A stretch of 64,000 nucleotides of DNA from Pseudoxanthomonas suwonensis (GCF_010093235.1 NZ_PDWP01000017.1:1-64000); one strand, 5' to 3'. Positions 12,001 to 22,883 are shown, counted from the first letter of the stretch. Program-made: numbers and translations. The notes: generated by a model from the letters alone, not told the origin.

Positions 12001-13118
12001 GGGGAAACTCCAGGGGAATCGGGGGAAGGAAGGGCTTCGTCGAGGACGATCCCGGCGATGTGGCGGGCGGCATCCGGGCGCGCCAGGCCACGCGCGGCCA
12101 CGGCCATTGCCAGGCGACGCTGCGGATCGGCGGCCAGTCCGCGCAGCGCCTGCTCCAGCTTCCCGGCCAGGCCCTCGCCCTGCTGGAACAACAGCGCGGC
12201 GCCGTGTTCGACCAGGTATTCGGCGTTGCGGGTCTGGTGGTCGTCCACCGCGGCCGCGAACGGCACCAGCACGCTGCCGACGCCGGCGGCGCAGAGTTCG
12301 GCCAGGGTCGATGCGCCGGAACGGCATACCACCAGGTCGGCCCAGGCATAGGCCGCCGCCATGTCGGCGATGAACGGCTCCACGCTCGCCTGCACGCCGG
12401 CGGCCGCATATGCGGCGCGGGCTTCCTCGTGCAGGCGCTCGCCGCACTGGTGGCGCACTTCGATGGCCACGTCGGCCAGCGCCGCCAGCGCCACCGGCAC
12501 CGCCTCGTTGAGCGCACGCGCGCCCTGGCTGCCGCCCAGCACCAGCAGGCGCAGCGGACCGTTGCGGCCAGCCAGGCGCTGCTGCGGCTCCGGCAGCGCG
12601 GCGATCACCTCGCGCACGGGGTTGCCCACCACTTCCTCGCGCGCGAACGCGCCGGGGAAGCCGGACAGGGTGCGTCGGGCCAGGCGGGCCAGCACGCGGT
12701 TGGTCATGCCGGGCGCACGGTTCTGCTCGTGCACCAGCAGCGGGATGCCGGCCAGGCGCGCGGCCAGGCCGCCGGGACCGGAGGCGAAGCCGCCGAACCC
12801 GATCACCGCGCGCGGACGGCGGCGGCGCAGCACCGTGCTGGCGGCGCGCACCGCGCGCAGCAGGCGCAGCGGCGCGGCCAGCAGGGTCGCGCCGCCCTTG
12901 CCACGCACGCCTGCCACCGGGAGGGTGTCGACCTCGATGCCGTGCTGCGGGACCAGGCGGGTCTCCATCGCGCCGGCCGCGCCGAGCCAGACCACCGGCA
13001 CGCCCATGGCGCGCAGCTCATGGGCCACGGCCAGCGCCGGGAAGATGTGGCCGCCGGTACCGCCGGCCATCAGCATGACCGGGCGCGCCTGGGCGTCTTC
13101 GTGCACGGCGCGGCTCAT
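11997..13118 (-). CDS. murG: UDP-N-acetylglucosamine--lipid I GlcNAc transferase MurG
   Basis: MurG is the peripheral membrane glycosyltransferase converting lipid I to lipid II. The 373-residue protein carries [16 protein letters not shown] (G-loop 1), [13 protein letters not shown] (G-loop 2), and [12 protein letters not shown] plus [14 protein letters not shown], which bind UDP-GlcNAc. It has about 14 residues before the core; the ATG overlapping the ftsW stop (ATGA) decides the start. Confidence 0.97.
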   Translation of the reverse strand: MSRAVHEDAQARPVMLMAGGTGGHIFPALAVAHELRAMGVPVVWLGAAGAMETRLVPQHGIEVDTLPVAGVRGKGGATLLAAPLRLLRAVRAASTVLRRRRPRAVIGFGGFASGPGGLAARLAGIPLLVHEQNRAPGMTNRVLARLARRTLSGFPGAFAREEVVGNPVREVIAALPEPQQRLAGRNGPLRLLVLGGSQGARALNEAVPVALAALADVAIEVRHQCGERLHEEARAAYAAAGVQASVEPFIADMAAAYAWADLVVCRSGASTLAELCAAGVGSVLVPFAAAVDDHQTRNAEYLVEHGAALLFQQGEGLAGKLEQALRGLAADPQRRLAMAVAARGLARPDAARHIAGIVLDEALPSPDSPGVSP

Positions 13119-14434
13119 GCGAAGCCTCCGAAGGTCGGTTCCACGCGCGAGGTGCCGCGACCGGAAGCGGGCGCGGCGCGCGGCGCGGTGCGGACCGCGG
13201 CCGGACGCGCCGCCACCGGCGACGGTGCCGCCGGCTCCTCGGCGGCGGCCACCGGCGCGACCGCGTCCGGGCGCAGGCGCGCCACCTGGCGTTCGGCGCG
13301 CTCCAGCTCGGACGACACGCGCAGCAGCAGGCCGATCGCCGCGCAGGTCATCATCACGCTGGAGCCGCCGGAGGAAATCAGCGGCAGGGTCAGGCCCTTG
13401 GTCGGCAGCAGGCCCAGGTTCACGCCGATCGAGACGAAGCTCTGCATGCCCAGCCACAGGCCGACGCCGAAGGCGATGTAGCCGGCGAAGTGGCGGCGCA
13501 TCTCCACGCACTTCATGCCGATGTACAGGGCGCGGCCGACCAGCAGCACGTACAGGCCGATGACGCCGCACACGCCGACGAAGCCCAACTCCTCGGCGAT
13601 GACCGAGAAGATGAAGTCGGTATGCGCCTCCGGCAGGTAGTTGAGCTTCTGCACGGAGGCGCCCAGGCCCACGCCGAACCACTCGCCGCGGCCCACGGCC
13701 ATCAGCGCGTTGGACAGCTGGTAGCCGGCGCCGAGCTGGTCCTGCCACGGATCCATGAACGAGGTGATGCGGCGCATGCGGTACGGCTCGATGATCGCGA
13801 TCGCCACCAGCGCCGGAAGCAGCACGAGGATGGGCGCGGACATGCGCGGCAGGTTGACGCCGCCCAGTACCAGCATGCCGGCGGTGATGCCCAGCAGCAG
13901 GGTGGCCGAACCGAAGTCCGGCTGCGCCAGCAGCATGCCCACCAGCAGGATCGCCACGCCCAGCGGCTTGAGCATCGCCGGCCAGGTGGCGTTGACCTCG
14001 TCGCGGAAGCGGACCAGGTAGCTGGCCAGCCACACGATGTAGATGACCTTCACCGCCTCGACCACCTGGAAGCGCGAGATGCCCAGGTTGATCCAGCGGC
14101 GCGCGCCGTTGACGCTCACGCCCAGCCCCGGCAGCCACGGCAGCAGCAGCAGGACGAAGCAGCACAGCAGCAGCTGCTGGTTGTACTTCTCCACCAGCTT
14201 CAGCTCGGTGCGCATGGCCAGTACCGCCAGCACGGCGCCGACGCCCACGAACAGCACGTGCCTGACCAGGTAGTGGAACGGCCCCGCCCCCAGGTTCTCG
14301 GCGATGGCAATCGAGGCCGAGGCGACCATCACCACGCCCAGCGCGCCGAGCGCCAGCGCGGCGCCGCACAGCCACGGGTCGTAGCGGCCTCCGATGGCCT
14401 CCAGCCGGGTCGCCTGGCGGGACAGGTCGTTCAT
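13115..14434 (-). CDS. ftsW: SEDS peptidoglycan polymerase FtsW
   Basis: FtsW polymerises septal glycan from lipid II together with FtsI. The 439-residue product has about ten membrane helices, the conserved [13 protein letters not shown] and [19 protein letters not shown] segments, and the [17 protein letters not shown] signature near the end. A roughly 60-residue Ala/Pro/Arg-rich cytoplasmic tail follows the last helix, longer than in E. coli. Its ATG shares one base with the mraY stop (TGATG), leaving no room for murD, which normally lies here. Confidence 0.97.
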   Translation of the reverse strand: MNDLSRQATRLEAIGGRYDPWLCGAALALGALGVVMVASASIAIAENLGAGPFHYLVRHVLFVGVGAVLAVLAMRTELKLVEKYNQQLLLCCFVLLLLPWLPGLGVSVNGARRWINLGISRFQVVEAVKVIYIVWLASYLVRFRDEVNATWPAMLKPLGVAILLVGMLLAQPDFGSATLLLGITAGMLVLGGVNLPRMSAPILVLLPALVAIAIIEPYRMRRITSFMDPWQDQLGAGYQLSNALMAVGRGEWFGVGLGASVQKLNYLPEAHTDFIFSVIAEELGFVGVCGVIGLYVLLVGRALYIGMKCVEMRRHFAGYIAFGVGLWLGMQSFVSIGVNLGLLPTKGLTLPLISSGGSSVMMTCAAIGLLLRVSSELERAERQVARLRPDAVAPVAAAEEPAAPSPVAARPAAVRTAPRAAPASGRGTSRVEPTFGGFA

Positions 14435-15519
14435 CAGCGCACCTTCAACGTCGCCAGGCCGACCAGGACCAGCACCACCGAGATGATCCAGAAACGCACG
14501 ATCACGCGCGGCTCCGGCCAGCCCTTGAGCTCGAAGTGGTGGTGGATGGGCGCCATCCGGAACACGCGCTTGCCGGTGAGCTTGAAGCTGGCGACCTGGA
14601 TCATCACCGACAGGGTCTCGATGACGAAGATGCCGCCCATCACCACCAGCACCAGTTCCTGGCGCACGATCACCGCGATGGTGCCGAGCACGGCGCCCAG
14701 CGCCAGCGCGCCGATGTCGCCCATGAACACCATCGCCGGATAGGTGTTGAACCAGAGGAAGCCCAGGCCCGCGCCGGCGATCGCCGCGCAGATGATCACC
14801 AGCTCGCCGGCGCCCGGCACCTGCGGGATCTGCAGGTAGTTGGCGAACACGGCGTGGCCGGAGGCGTAGGCGAACACGCCCAGGCCCACGGCCACCAGCA
14901 CGGTGGGCATGATCGCCAGGCCGTCCAGGCCGTCGGTCAGGTTGACCGCGTTGGAGAAGCCCACGATCCAGAAGTAGGCGATGGCCACGAACGAGATGCC
15001 CACCAGGGGCAGCGCGATCGACTTGAACAGCGGCACGTAGAAGGTGGTCGCCGCCGGCACGTCGGCGTACAGGTACAGGTACAGGCCGGCGGCCAGGCCG
15101 AAGATCGACTGCAGCAGGTACTTCCAGCGCGACTTCAGGCCGTTGGGGTCGCGCTTGACGATCTTGATCCAGTCGTCGTACCAGCCGATCGCGCCGAAGG
15201 CCAGCATCACCAGCAGCACGGTCCACACGTACTTGTTGCGCAGGTCGCCCCACATCAGCACCGCCAGCATGACGGTGATCAGGATCATGGAGCCGCCCAT
15301 GGTCGGGGTGCCGGCCTTGGAGAAGTGCGACTGCGGGCCGTCCTTGCGGATCGGCTGGCCGCCCTTGAGCTGGCCGAGCTTGCGGATCACCGCCGGGCCC
15401 AGCCACAGCGACAGGAACAGCGCCGTCAGCGCAGCCAGGATGCCGCGGAAAGTCAGATAGGCGAACAGTCCGAAGAAGTTCTCCAGGCCCTGCAGCCAGC
15501 GCGCCAGTTCAAGCAGCAT
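14434..15519 (-). CDS. mraY: Phospho-N-acetylmuramoyl-pentapeptide transferase MraY
   Basis: MraY is the ten-helix membrane enzyme that transfers phospho-MurNAc-pentapeptide to undecaprenyl phosphate, giving lipid I. The 361-residue length is typical. [12 protein letters not shown] carries the catalytic Asp pair, [11 protein letters not shown] is the nucleotide-binding loop, and [15 protein letters not shown] is the conserved triple-His loop. It overlaps murF by 11 bases upstream and ftsW by 1 base downstream. Confidence 0.98.
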   Translation of the reverse strand: MLLELARWLQGLENFFGLFAYLTFRGILAALTALFLSLWLGPAVIRKLGQLKGGQPIRKDGPQSHFSKAGTPTMGGSMILITVMLAVLMWGDLRNKYVWTVLLVMLAFGAIGWYDDWIKIVKRDPNGLKSRWKYLLQSIFGLAAGLYLYLYADVPAATTFYVPLFKSIALPLVGISFVAIAYFWIVGFSNAVNLTDGLDGLAIMPTVLVAVGLGVFAYASGHAVFANYLQIPQVPGAGELVIICAAIAGAGLGFLWFNTYPAMVFMGDIGALALGAVLGTIAVIVRQELVLVVMGGIFVIETLSVMIQVASFKLTGKRVFRMAPIHHHFELKGWPEPRVIVRFWIISVVLVLVGLATLKVR

Positions 15520-16924
15520 GCGTAGCGTCTCCCTGCGCCAGCAGCGCGTTCACGATCCGGTCCATCGCGCTGCCGCGCGACCCTTTCACCAGCACCCGCA
15601 GGCGCCGCTCCCCGGCGCCGGCCGCATCCGCCGGCGCGCGTGCCGCCAGGTCCGCGGCGAGGGCCGCCGCGAGCGCCTGGTGGCTGTCGAAATGCCGGCC
15701 TTCGTCGCCGAAGGCACGCGCCGCGTGGGCACTCAGCTCGCCCAGCGCGTACAACCGGGCGATCCCGGCCTGGCGCGCGCGCAGGCCGGCGTCGGCGTGC
15801 AGCGCCGCGGCCTCCGGGCCCAGTTCGCGCATGTCGCCCAGCACCAGCCAGGCCTCGTCGCCGCTGCCGGCCAGGGCATCGATCGCCGCTGCCACCGAGC
15901 CGGGATTGGCGTTGTAGCTGTCGTCCACCAGCACCACGCCGCCGGGCAGGCCGTGCGCGACCTGGCGGCCTGCGACCGGACGCGCCTGTGCCAGCCCCTC
16001 GGCGATGGCCGCCAGCGGCACGCCGCAGGCCAGGCCGATCGCGGCCGCAGCCAGCGCGTTGCGCACGTTGTGGCGACCCGGCAGCGCCAACTCGACCATG
16101 GCCTCGCCCTGCGGCGTGACCAGCACGAAACGGCTGCCTTCGGCACCGGCCTGCACGTCGCGCGCGGTCACTTCGGCGCTGGCGTCCAGGCCGAAGCGCA
16201 GCAGCCGGCGTCCGGTTTCGGCCGGACGCACGAGCTGCTGCTCGAACCAGGCACCGAAGGCGTCGTCGGCATTGACCACGGCGGTGCCACCTGCCGGCAG
16301 CGCGGTGTAGATCGCGCCCTTGGTCGTGGCCACGCCCAGCAGGTCGCCCATCCGCTCCAGGTGGGCCGGCGCGATGTTGTTGACCACCGACACGTCCGGA
16401 CGGGCGACGTCGGTCAGGTAGGCGATGTCGCCCGGCTTGCCGGCGCCCATCTCGTAGATGGCGAAATCCGCATCCTCCGGGGCATCGATCACCGCCAGCG
16501 GCAGGCCGATCTCGTTGTTGCGGTTGCCCGGGTTGGCGTAGGCATGGCCGGCCTGCCGGAGCACCGACAGCACCAGGGTCTTCACGCTGGTCTTGCCGTT
16601 GCTGCCGGTGATGGCCACCACCTTCGCGTCGCGGCCGCGCTGCATGCCGGCGGCGATCCGCGCCAGGGCAAGCTCGCTGCTTTCCACCAGTACCTGCGGC
16701 GCATCCAGGTCCAGCAGGCGCTCGACCAGCAGCGCGACCGCTCCGCGCGCCAGCGCGTCGGCGGCGAAGTCGTGGCCGTCGAAGCGCTCGCCGCGCAGGG
16801 CCAGGTACAGGCTGCCGGAAGACAGCGCGCGGGTATCGTGGGCGATGGCGTCCACCGCCACGTCCTGGCCGTGCAGCTCGCCGCCGGCCCAGTGCGCGAT
16901 CAGCGACAGCGGGGTGCGCTTCAT
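15509..16924 (-). CDS. murF: UDP-MurNAc-tripeptide--D-alanyl-D-alanine ligase
   Basis: MurF completes the UDP-MurNAc pentapeptide. The 471-residue protein has the P-loop [22 protein letters not shown] in the central domain, and [14 protein letters not shown] in the C-terminal domain. The start [12 protein letters not shown] is chosen because its ATG overlaps the murE stop (ATGA); an eight-residue longer in-frame start would lie inside murE. Confidence 0.97.
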   Translation of the reverse strand: MKRTPLSLIAHWAGGELHGQDVAVDAIAHDTRALSSGSLYLALRGERFDGHDFAADALARGAVALLVERLLDLDAPQVLVESSELALARIAAGMQRGRDAKVVAITGSNGKTSVKTLVLSVLRQAGHAYANPGNRNNEIGLPLAVIDAPEDADFAIYEMGAGKPGDIAYLTDVARPDVSVVNNIAPAHLERMGDLLGVATTKGAIYTALPAGGTAVVNADDAFGAWFEQQLVRPAETGRRLLRFGLDASAEVTARDVQAGAEGSRFVLVTPQGEAMVELALPGRHNVRNALAAAAIGLACGVPLAAIAEGLAQARPVAGRQVAHGLPGGVVLVDDSYNANPGSVAAAIDALAGSGDEAWLVLGDMRELGPEAAALHADAGLRARQAGIARLYALGELSAHAARAFGDEGRHFDSHQALAAALAADLAARAPADAAGAGERRLRVLVKGSRGSAMDRIVNALLAQGDATHAA

Positions 16925-18408
16925 GCCTGCACCTCCGCCGGGCTCCACGCATCCAGGGCGGCGCGCGCCACCTCGGTGTCGTCGAATGGATGCCGCACTC
17001 CGGCAATCTCCTGGTAGGGCTCATGCCCCTTGCCGGCGACCAGGACCACGTCCTGCGCGCCGGAGCGGGCGATGGCGCGGGCGATGGCCAGCGCGCGGTC
17101 GCGCTCCACCTGCACCGCTTCGGGCGCGGCGAAGCCGGCCATGATCCCGGCGACGATCGCGTCGCCATCCTCGCCGCGCGGGTTGTCGTCGGTGACGACC
17201 ACCTGGTCGGCGTGCGCCTCGGCGATGCGCGCCATCATCGGGCGCTTGCCGCGATCGCGCTCGCCGCCGCAGCCGAACACGCAGGTCAGCCGCGCGCCGG
17301 CATGGGCGCGCAGGCTGGCCAGCGCCTGTTCCAGCGCGTCGGGGGTGTGGGCGTAGTCGACCACCACCAGCGGACGCACGCCGTCGCCACCAAGGCGGTT
17401 CATGCGCCCGGCCACGGGCTGCAACCGCGACAGCGTGGCGGCCACGCAGGACGCGCTGTCGCCCAGCGCATGCAGGACGCCAGCTACGGCCAGCAGGTTG
17501 TCGACGTTGAAGCGGCCCAGCAGCGGCGAACGCACCGGGTGGGCCTCGCTGCCATCCCACAGCTCGAAGGAGATGCCGCGCGCGTCGAACTGCAGCGCGC
17601 GCGCCTGCAGGGTCGCGCCGGCGCGGCCGCGGGAACTGACCCCGACCACGCGCACGCCCGCCGGGATCCGCGCCGCAAGCGCCTGGACGTAGTCGTCGTC
17701 CAGGTTCAGCACCGCGGCCCTGAGGCCGTCGCGGAAGAACAGCTTCGACTTGGCCTCGCCATAGGTGGCCATGTCGCCGTGGTAGTCGAGGTGGTCGCGG
17801 GTGAGGTTGGTGAACACGCCGACGTCGTAGTGCACGCCGTCGACACGCCCCTGGTCCAGAGCATGCGAGCTGACCTCCATGGCCACCGCCTCGGCGCCGG
17901 CGTCGCGCAGCTGGCCCAGCAGCGCGTGCATCGGCAGCACCAGCGGCGTGGTGAAACCGGTCGGGCGCACCTCGCCATGCAGGCCCGCGCCGAGCGTGCC
18001 GATGCTGCCGGCGCGCAGGCCCCGCTGGTGCCAGGCCTGGGCCAGCAGCTGGACGGTCGAGGTCTTGCCGTTGGTGCCGGTGACCCCGACCATCGTCATG
18101 GCGTGCGAGGGGTGGCCGTGGAACAGGTCGCCCATCGCGCCCAGGCGCGAGCGCAGGCCTGGCACGGCGATCGCCCCGGCGGGCGCCGGGTACTCGGCCG
18201 GCGCCGGCGGCTCGAACAGGACCGCGGCCGCACCGGCCTGGAGCGCCTGCGCGGCGAATGCCAGGCCATGGGTACCGAACCCGGCGATCGCCACGAAGGC
18301 ATCGCCCGGCTGCACCTGGCGGCTGTCCATCACCAGCCCGGAAACGACGAGGTCGCGCGGCAGCGCGACGTCGGGCAGCAGGCGCGACAGCGGCATCGAC
18401 CGGCTCAT
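16921..18408 (-). CDS. murE: UDP-MurNAc-L-Ala-D-Glu--meso-diaminopimelate ligase
   Basis: MurE adds the third stem-peptide residue. The 495-residue protein has the P-loop [16 protein letters not shown] and, in the C-terminal domain, the DDNPRGED motif; DNPR is the signature of meso-diaminopimelate rather than lysine specificity. Hence the wall is of the DAP type. It overlaps ftsI and murF by 4 bases each. Confidence 0.97.
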   Translation of the reverse strand: MSRSMPLSRLLPDVALPRDLVVSGLVMDSRQVQPGDAFVAIAGFGTHGLAFAAQALQAGAAAVLFEPPAPAEYPAPAGAIAVPGLRSRLGAMGDLFHGHPSHAMTMVGVTGTNGKTSTVQLLAQAWHQRGLRAGSIGTLGAGLHGEVRPTGFTTPLVLPMHALLGQLRDAGAEAVAMEVSSHALDQGRVDGVHYDVGVFTNLTRDHLDYHGDMATYGEAKSKLFFRDGLRAAVLNLDDDYVQALAARIPAGVRVVGVSSRGRAGATLQARALQFDARGISFELWDGSEAHPVRSPLLGRFNVDNLLAVAGVLHALGDSASCVAATLSRLQPVAGRMNRLGGDGVRPLVVVDYAHTPDALEQALASLRAHAGARLTCVFGCGGERDRGKRPMMARIAEAHADQVVVTDDNPRGEDGDAIVAGIMAGFAAPEAVQVERDRALAIARAIARSGAQDVVLVAGKGHEPYQEIAGVRHPFDDTEVARAALDAWSPAEVQA

Positions 18409-20228
18409 GGGAGCCCTCCCACGCCGGACATCGCCGGCGGCAGGGTGGGATCCTCGGCGCCGGGATCGTCGATCGCCTCCGGCAATGGCGCCAGCGCGGC
18501 ATTGCGCTTGGCTTCGCCCTTGGCCTGCGCGGCCAGCCAGGTGTCGATGTCGTCCGGCGGCACGTCCATCACCCGCAGCGCGTCTTCCATAACCGCGCGG
18601 AACACCGGGCCGGACACCAGGCCCGCGTAGTAGGACCCGGCCTGCGGATCGTTGACCACCACCACGGTGGCGAAGCGCGGGTTGGACGCCGGCACCAGGC
18701 CGGCGAAGGTCGTGGTGTAGCGGCGCGAATAGCCGCCCGCGGAGGCCTGGCGCGCGGTGCCGGTCTTGCCGGCGACGTGGTAGCCGAGGATCGCGGCCTG
18801 GGTGGCGGTGCCGCCCGGCTCGGTCACCGTCTGCATCATCCGCACCACCTGGTCGGCGATCTCCGGGGCGACCACCTGGCGCGACTCGTTGATCTGGCCC
18901 TTGACGAAGGTCGGAGGGGTCAGGCGCCCATGGTTGCCCAGCGCCGCGTACGCCTGGGCGATCTGCAACGGCGTGACCGACAGGCCATAGCCGTAGGACA
19001 TCGTGGCCTTGGTCAGCCCGTCCCAGCGCGCCGGTGGACGCAGCACGCCGGCGGCCTCGCCCGGGAAGCCGCTGCGCGGCGGGCTGCCGAAGCCGAAGCC
19101 GCGGATGAAGTCGTAGAAATACTGGTCGTCCAGCGGCTGCGCCAGCATCACCGCGCCGAGGTTCGAGCTCTTGGTGATGATGCCGGTGACGTCCAGCACG
19201 CCGTAGTTGCGGTGGTCGCGGATGGTGAAGCGGCCCAGGCCCATGTAGCCGGGGCTGGTGTCGAACTTGGTGGCGGCGTGGACCTTGCCCGCGCTCAGGG
19301 CGGCCGCGGCGGTGATCGGCTTCATGGTCGAGCCAGGCTCGATCAGGTCGGTCACCACGCGGTTGCGGCGGCTGTCCGGGTTGCCCCCGGTGACCGCATT
19401 GGGGTTGTAGCTGGGCAGGTTGACCATCGCCAGCACTTCGCCGGTGGCCACGTCCAGGACCACCGCCGAGCCACTGGCGGCCTTGTGCTTCTCCAGCGCG
19501 TTGCGCAGTTCGCGGTAGACCAGGAACTGGATGCGGCGGTCGATGCTCAGCACCAGGTCCTTGCCCGGCTCGGCGGCCCGCACCAGGTCGATGTTCTCGA
19601 CGATGCGGCCGTGGCGGTCGCGGATCACGCGCTTGGCGCCGGGCTTGCCGCGCAGCCATTCGTCGAACGCCAGCTCCAGTCCTTCCTGGCCGCGGTCGTC
19701 GATGTTGGTGAAGCCCAGCACGTGGGCCATCGCCTCGCCCTGCGGGTAGAAGCGGCGGAACTCGCGCTGCGAGAACACGCCCGGCACGTTGTGGGCGAGG
19801 ATGGCGTGCGCCTGGTCGGGGTTGATGCGGCGCTTGAGGTAGACGAACTCCTTGTCCGCCCGCTGCGACAGCCGGGTGGTGAGCTGGTCCAGCGGCACGT
19901 CCAGCGCCTTGGCCAGTTCCGGCAGGCGCTCCGGGTAGCGCAGCAGCTCTTGGGGATTGGCCCAGATCGACTCCACCGGCGTGGACACCGCCAGCGGCTC
20001 GCCGTTGCGGTCGGTGATCATGCCACGCGAGGTCGGGATCGGGATCTCGCGCACGAAGCGCGCCTCGCCCTGGCGCTGGTAGAACTCGGCGTCCACCAGC
20101 TGCACCCAGGCCGCACGGCCGACCAGCGCCACCGAGCACAGGCCCAGGGCGGCGCCGACCAGCATCATCCGGCCCCGCAGGTTGAACGGGGCACGGTTGC
20201 GGTTGCGGACCGGGCGGCGATCGCTCAT
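18405..20228 (-). CDS. ftsI: Septal transpeptidase FtsI (PBP3)
   Basis: FtsI is the class B penicillin-binding protein that cross-links septal peptidoglycan. The 607-residue product has a short cytoplasmic tail, one membrane helix (about residues 20-42), a pedestal domain, and the transpeptidase motifs SxxK (GSTMKPI), SxN (KSSNLG) and KTG (AGKTGTARQ). The start [15 protein letters not shown] overlaps the ftsL stop by 4 bases. The C-terminus is Pro/Ala-rich. Confidence 0.97.
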   Translation of the reverse strand: MSDRRPVRNRNRAPFNLRGRMMLVGAALGLCSVALVGRAAWVQLVDAEFYQRQGEARFVREIPIPTSRGMITDRNGEPLAVSTPVESIWANPQELLRYPERLPELAKALDVPLDQLTTRLSQRADKEFVYLKRRINPDQAHAILAHNVPGVFSQREFRRFYPQGEAMAHVLGFTNIDDRGQEGLELAFDEWLRGKPGAKRVIRDRHGRIVENIDLVRAAEPGKDLVLSIDRRIQFLVYRELRNALEKHKAASGSAVVLDVATGEVLAMVNLPSYNPNAVTGGNPDSRRNRVVTDLIEPGSTMKPITAAAALSAGKVHAATKFDTSPGYMGLGRFTIRDHRNYGVLDVTGIITKSSNLGAVMLAQPLDDQYFYDFIRGFGFGSPPRSGFPGEAAGVLRPPARWDGLTKATMSYGYGLSVTPLQIAQAYAALGNHGRLTPPTFVKGQINESRQVVAPEIADQVVRMMQTVTEPGGTATQAAILGYHVAGKTGTARQASAGGYSRRYTTTFAGLVPASNPRFATVVVVNDPQAGSYYAGLVSGPVFRAVMEDALRVMDVPPDDIDTWLAAQAKGEAKRNAALAPLPEAIDDPGAEDPTLPPAMSGVGGLP

Positions 20229-20488
20229 GGGCGCACCACCACGATGTCTTCCGCATCGGGGAACTTCATGCCCAGGCGCTCGCGCGCGACCTGGTCGATG
20301 CGGTTGGCCTGCGCCCAGGTCGCCTGCTCCAGCTGCAGGCGGCCGAATTCGATGTTGAGCTCGTCGCGCTGCCGCTCCAGGCGGGTCAGCTCGACGAACA
20401 GCTGGCGATGGCGGTAGCGCTCGTACACCACCGCGATCCCGGTGGCGACCACGGCCAGCAGCAGGATGCCGACGAGGAAGCGGGTCAT
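20225..20488 (-). CDS. ftsL: Cell division protein FtsL
   Basis: FtsL is an 87-residue bitopic divisome protein that partners FtsB and FtsQ. There is one membrane helix (about residues 3-21), then a short leucine-zipper-like coiled coil ([20 protein letters not shown]) and the family end, [15 protein letters not shown]. Low sequence conservation is normal for the family; position between rsmH and ftsI confirms it. Start ATG overlaps the rsmH stop by 4 bases. Confidence 0.95.
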   Translation of the reverse strand: MTRFLVGILLLAVVATGIAVVYERYRHRQLFVELTRLERQRDELNIEFGRLQLEQATWAQANRIDQVARERLGMKFPDAEDIVVVRP

Positions 20489-21474
20489 GCCGCGCGCCTC
20501 CCCTGCCCGTCCAGCTTCTCGGCCACGCGCAGCACCGCGCTGCGCGAGCGCACGTTGGCCTCCAGCTCCTCGGCGCCGGCACGGATCGCGCCGCCCAGGG
20601 CGGCCAGCGCCGGCACGAACACGCTCGCCTCCGGCAACCGGCGGTTGGCCGGCGGCGCCTTGGAATGGCGGGCGATGAACTGCTTGACCATGCGGTCTTC
20701 CAGCGAGTGGAAGCTGATCACCGCCAGGCGGCCGCCCGGGCGCAGCGCGGCCAGCGCCGCATCCAGCCCGGCCTCCAGGTCGGCCAGCTCGCGGTTGATG
20801 TGGATGCGGATGGCCTGGAAGCTGCGGGTCGCCGGGTTGCTGCGGTCCTTGCCGCGCGGGACCACGCTGGCGATCAGGCTCGCCAGCTGGGCGGTACGGG
20901 TGATCGGCTGCTGGGCCCGCGCGACCACGATCGCGCGGGCGATGCGCCGGCTCTGCCTCTCTTCGCCGTAGGTCCACAGCACGTCGGCGATCTCGCGCTC
21001 GTCCGCACGCGCCAGCCACTCGGCGGCGCTCTCGCCCGAGTCGGGGTCCATGCGCATGTCCAGCGGGCCGTCCTTGCCGAAGGAAAAGCCGCGCTCGGCC
21101 ACGTCCAGTTGCGGCGAGGACACGCCCAGGTCGAGCAGGATCCCGTCGAGGTCGCGCGCCTCGTCCCAGTCGGCCATGCCGGTGAAGCTGCCGCGGCGGA
21201 TCGAGACGCGCGGGTCGCTGCCGAAACCGGCCTCGGCCACCGCGATCGCTTCGGGATCCTTGTCCATCAGCAGCAGGCGGCCTCCGGGGCCGAGTCGCTC
21301 CAGCACGCCGCGCGCATGCCCGCCGCGGCCGAAGGTGCCGTCCAGGTAGCGCCCCTCGGGCACCACGCGCAAACCATCCAGGACCTCGGCGAACAGCACC
21401 GGCAGGTGCGCCGCCGGCGTCGACGGGTCCGCGGGGTGGCCGGGCTGCGCGGTCCGCATCCGGTCCCCCGCCAT
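20485..21474 (-). CDS. rsmH: 16S rRNA (cytosine-1402-N4)-methyltransferase RsmH
   Basis: RsmH (MraW) methylates C1402 of 16S rRNA using SAM. The 329-residue protein has [15 protein letters not shown], the SAM-binding [35 protein letters not shown] and the C-terminal [15 protein letters not shown]. The ATG at 21474 shares one base with the mraZ stop (TGATG), which favours it over the internal Met at 21459. Interestingly the methylation partner, RsmI (C1402 ribose), is encoded nearby at 23038. Confidence 0.97.
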   Translation of the reverse strand: MAGDRMRTAQPGHPADPSTPAAHLPVLFAEVLDGLRVVPEGRYLDGTFGRGGHARGVLERLGPGGRLLLMDKDPEAIAVAEAGFGSDPRVSIRRGSFTGMADWDEARDLDGILLDLGVSSPQLDVAERGFSFGKDGPLDMRMDPDSGESAAEWLARADEREIADVLWTYGEERQSRRIARAIVVARAQQPITRTAQLASLIASVVPRGKDRSNPATRSFQAIRIHINRELADLEAGLDAALAALRPGGRLAVISFHSLEDRMVKQFIARHSKAPPANRRLPEASVFVPALAALGGAIRAGAEELEANVRSRSAVLRVAEKLDGQGRRAA

Positions 21475-21920
21475 CACAACCTCAGGTCGAGCATGTGCTC
21501 GCTCAGGTCCTCGTCGGACAGGGTCCGGCGGATCTGGGCGTGGTGCGCCTGCTCGCTCCACAGTTCGAACTTGTCGCCCATGCCCAGCAGCACCGCCTTC
21601 TTCTCGATGCCGACCGCGCTGCGGTGGCTGGCCGGGATGGAGATGCGACCGTTGCCGTCCAGCTCCACCGGCGCGGCAGCGCCGACCAGCTTCAGCTGCA
21701 GCTGGCGGTGGGCCAGGCGGGTGCTGGGCAGCTTGATGACCGAATCGCGGACCCGCTCCCATTCGGCATGGGGATACAGATAGAGGGAGCCGGCTTCGAA
21801 GGGGTTGTAGGTGATGACCAGGCGGTTGCCGCACTCGCGCGCGACAAGGTCACGGTAGGCCGTGGGAATGGCCACCCGTCCCTTGTCGTCCACTGTGATG
21901 GCGGTCTCGCCCTGGAACAC
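21474..21920 (-). CDS. mraZ: Transcriptional regulator MraZ
   Basis: MraZ is a nucleoid-associated SpoVT/AbrB-like protein that represses the dcw operon it heads. The 148-residue product shows two tandem half-domains: [23 protein letters not shown] and, around residues 80-100, [16 protein letters not shown]. Both DxxGR...P DNA-binding signatures are intact. TGGG boxes spaced 9-10 bases lie in the promoter immediately upstream, consistent with autoregulation. Confidence 0.97.
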   Translation of the reverse strand: MFQGETAITVDDKGRVAIPTAYRDLVARECGNRLVITYNPFEAGSLYLYPHAEWERVRDSVIKLPSTRLAHRQLQLKLVGAAAPVELDGNGRISIPASHRSAVGIEKKAVLLGMGDKFELWSEQAHHAQIRRTLSDEDLSEHMLDLRL

Positions 21921-21977
21921 GTCGTACTACCCGCATCGGCTGCTGGGAGGTTGTTCACCACGGAAAACCACCAAATA

Positions 21978-22027
21978 CCCAGGTTTCCCACTGGCGCCCA
22001 CCTTAGCACCACCAACAGGGTTGTCAA
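21978..22027 (-). promoter_or_regulatory. mra promoter with MraZ-type TGGG boxes
   Basis: On the minus strand a perfect TTGACA (22027-22022) is followed after 16 bases by TAAGGT (22005-22000). Three TGGG boxes then occur at 22000-21997, 21990-21987 and 21981-21978, spaced 10 and 9 bases. Tandem TGGG(N) with one-turn spacing is the known MraZ target. The boxes overlap the -10 and start site, so binding would repress. Confidence 0.6.
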
Positions 22028-22350
22028 CAGGCCGTGGAACGAAAAATCGCCTGTAGCGTCAATGGTTTGCGAAGATGTTCACAGACAAGTTCAAGGGTTT
22101 TCCACAAGTCGCTGTTTAGTCTCAAATTTTGAGATTCGGCCCGAAGCCGGCCGTGTTAACGCGGTGTGTAGCAGTCGGCCAGCCCGGACATACGCCCCGG
22201 TCGGGACCCCCGGAAGTTTGCGCGGCGCAGCAGCCTGCCGACCCACCGCGCCCGGACGGCACGCCCGACGCCCCATGGCAACCGTGCCTGGGCGGCCGTC
22301 TCAGGGGCAGACCGCCGGCCGGGCGCGCCCCACCGCCACGGCGGGCCCAA
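22028..22350. other. Non-coding region upstream of the mra promoter
   Basis: This is about 320 bases with locally lower GC content. It contains a perfect palindrome TCTCAAA-T-TTTGAGA at 22120-22134 and one DnaA-box-like TTTTCCACA at 22098-22106. No convincing gene was found; short open frames here lack codon bias and family similarity. Confidence 0.5.
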
Positions 22351-22381
22351 CGAGAACAGCCCCCGCCGGGGGCGGGGGCTG
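22351..22381 (-). terminator. Intrinsic terminator of rnpB
   Basis: An 11-bp stem CAGCCCCCGCC/GGCGGGGGCTG (22357-22367 and 22371-22381, loop GGG) begins about 10 bases past the RNase P RNA 3' end. On the minus strand TTCTCG follows, giving a modest U-tract. Confidence 0.7.
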
Positions 22382-22390
22382 CTGGATGAG

Positions 22391-22758
22391 GTGCGGAGCC
22401 GGCCGGTAAGCCGGGTTCTGTCGTGGACAGTCATTCCTCTAGGCGCCGCGTCACCGCGACGCTCAAGCAACCTACCCGGAGACACCGCGGGCCGCGGCAT
22501 GGTCTCCCTATTTGGTCTTGCTCCCGGTGGGGTTTGCCGTGCCGGCCTGTTGCCAGGCTCGCGGTGCGCTCTTACCGCACCGTTTCACCCTTGCCTGATC
22601 CCGACCCGCCTTGCGGCGTGCCGGGCCATCGGCGGTCTGCTCTCTGTTGCACTTTCCGTCGGCTCGCGCCGCCCAGGCGTTACCTGGCACCGTGCCCTGT
22701 GGAGCCCGGACTTTCCTCGGCATGCTTGCGCATGACGCGACTGTCTGGCCGACTCCGC
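22391..22758 (-). ncRNA. rnpB: RNase P RNA (class A)
   Basis: The catalytic RNA of tRNA 5' maturation. On the minus strand the 5' end GGAGTCGGCCAGACAGTCGC pairs with the 3' GGCCGGCTCC (P1). GAGGAAAGTCCGGGCTCCA is the universal CR-I, AGAGAGCAGACCGCC and GGGTGAAACGGTGCGGTAAG form the core, and AGAACCCGGCTTACCGG is the conserved 3' element. Length about 368 nt is typical of gammaproteobacteria. Ends are estimated to within about 5 bases from P1. Confidence 0.96.
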
Positions 22759-22764
22759 GGGGAC

Positions 22765-22816
22765 GTATTCTACGGCTTCGCCGTACGAATACCCCACGCT
22801 TTGCTGAAGCAAAGCG
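22765..22816 (-). promoter_or_regulatory. rnpB promoter embedded in tandem palindromes
   Basis: TAGAAT (minus strand, 22772-22767) lies 7-8 bases before the estimated RNase P RNA 5' end and is a good -10. It is part of a 28-base near-perfect palindrome: GTATTC-TACGGC (22765-22776), loop TTC, GCCGTA-C-GAATAC (22780-22792). A second 9-bp palindrome, CGCTTTGCT/AGCAAAGCG (22797-22805 and 22808-22816), follows immediately. No canonical -35 is visible. Confidence 0.55.
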
Positions 22817-22862
22817 CGGGCCCCTCGAATCTTCACCTCCAATCCCCCGTCGCTGCCGCGGC

Positions 22863-22883
22863 GGCCCCCTTACCAAGGGGGCC
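22863..22883 (-). terminator. Possible rsmI terminator hairpin
   Basis: A 9-bp stem GGCCCCCTT/AAGGGGGCC with loop ACC lies about 155 bases past the rsmI stop. No T-run follows. The rest of 22817-23037 contains no recognisable gene. Confidence 0.35.

Noticed and set aside
13118-14375. Possible remnant of murD within the ftsW/mraY region
   Set aside because: No Mur-ligase P-loop or domain fragment appears in any frame; the junction is clean.
22074-22106. DnaA boxes (ATGTTCACA and TTTTCCACA) upstream of mraZ
   Set aside because: Only two sites, neither matching TTATNCACA perfectly, with no further clustering; too weak to claim replication or DnaA control.
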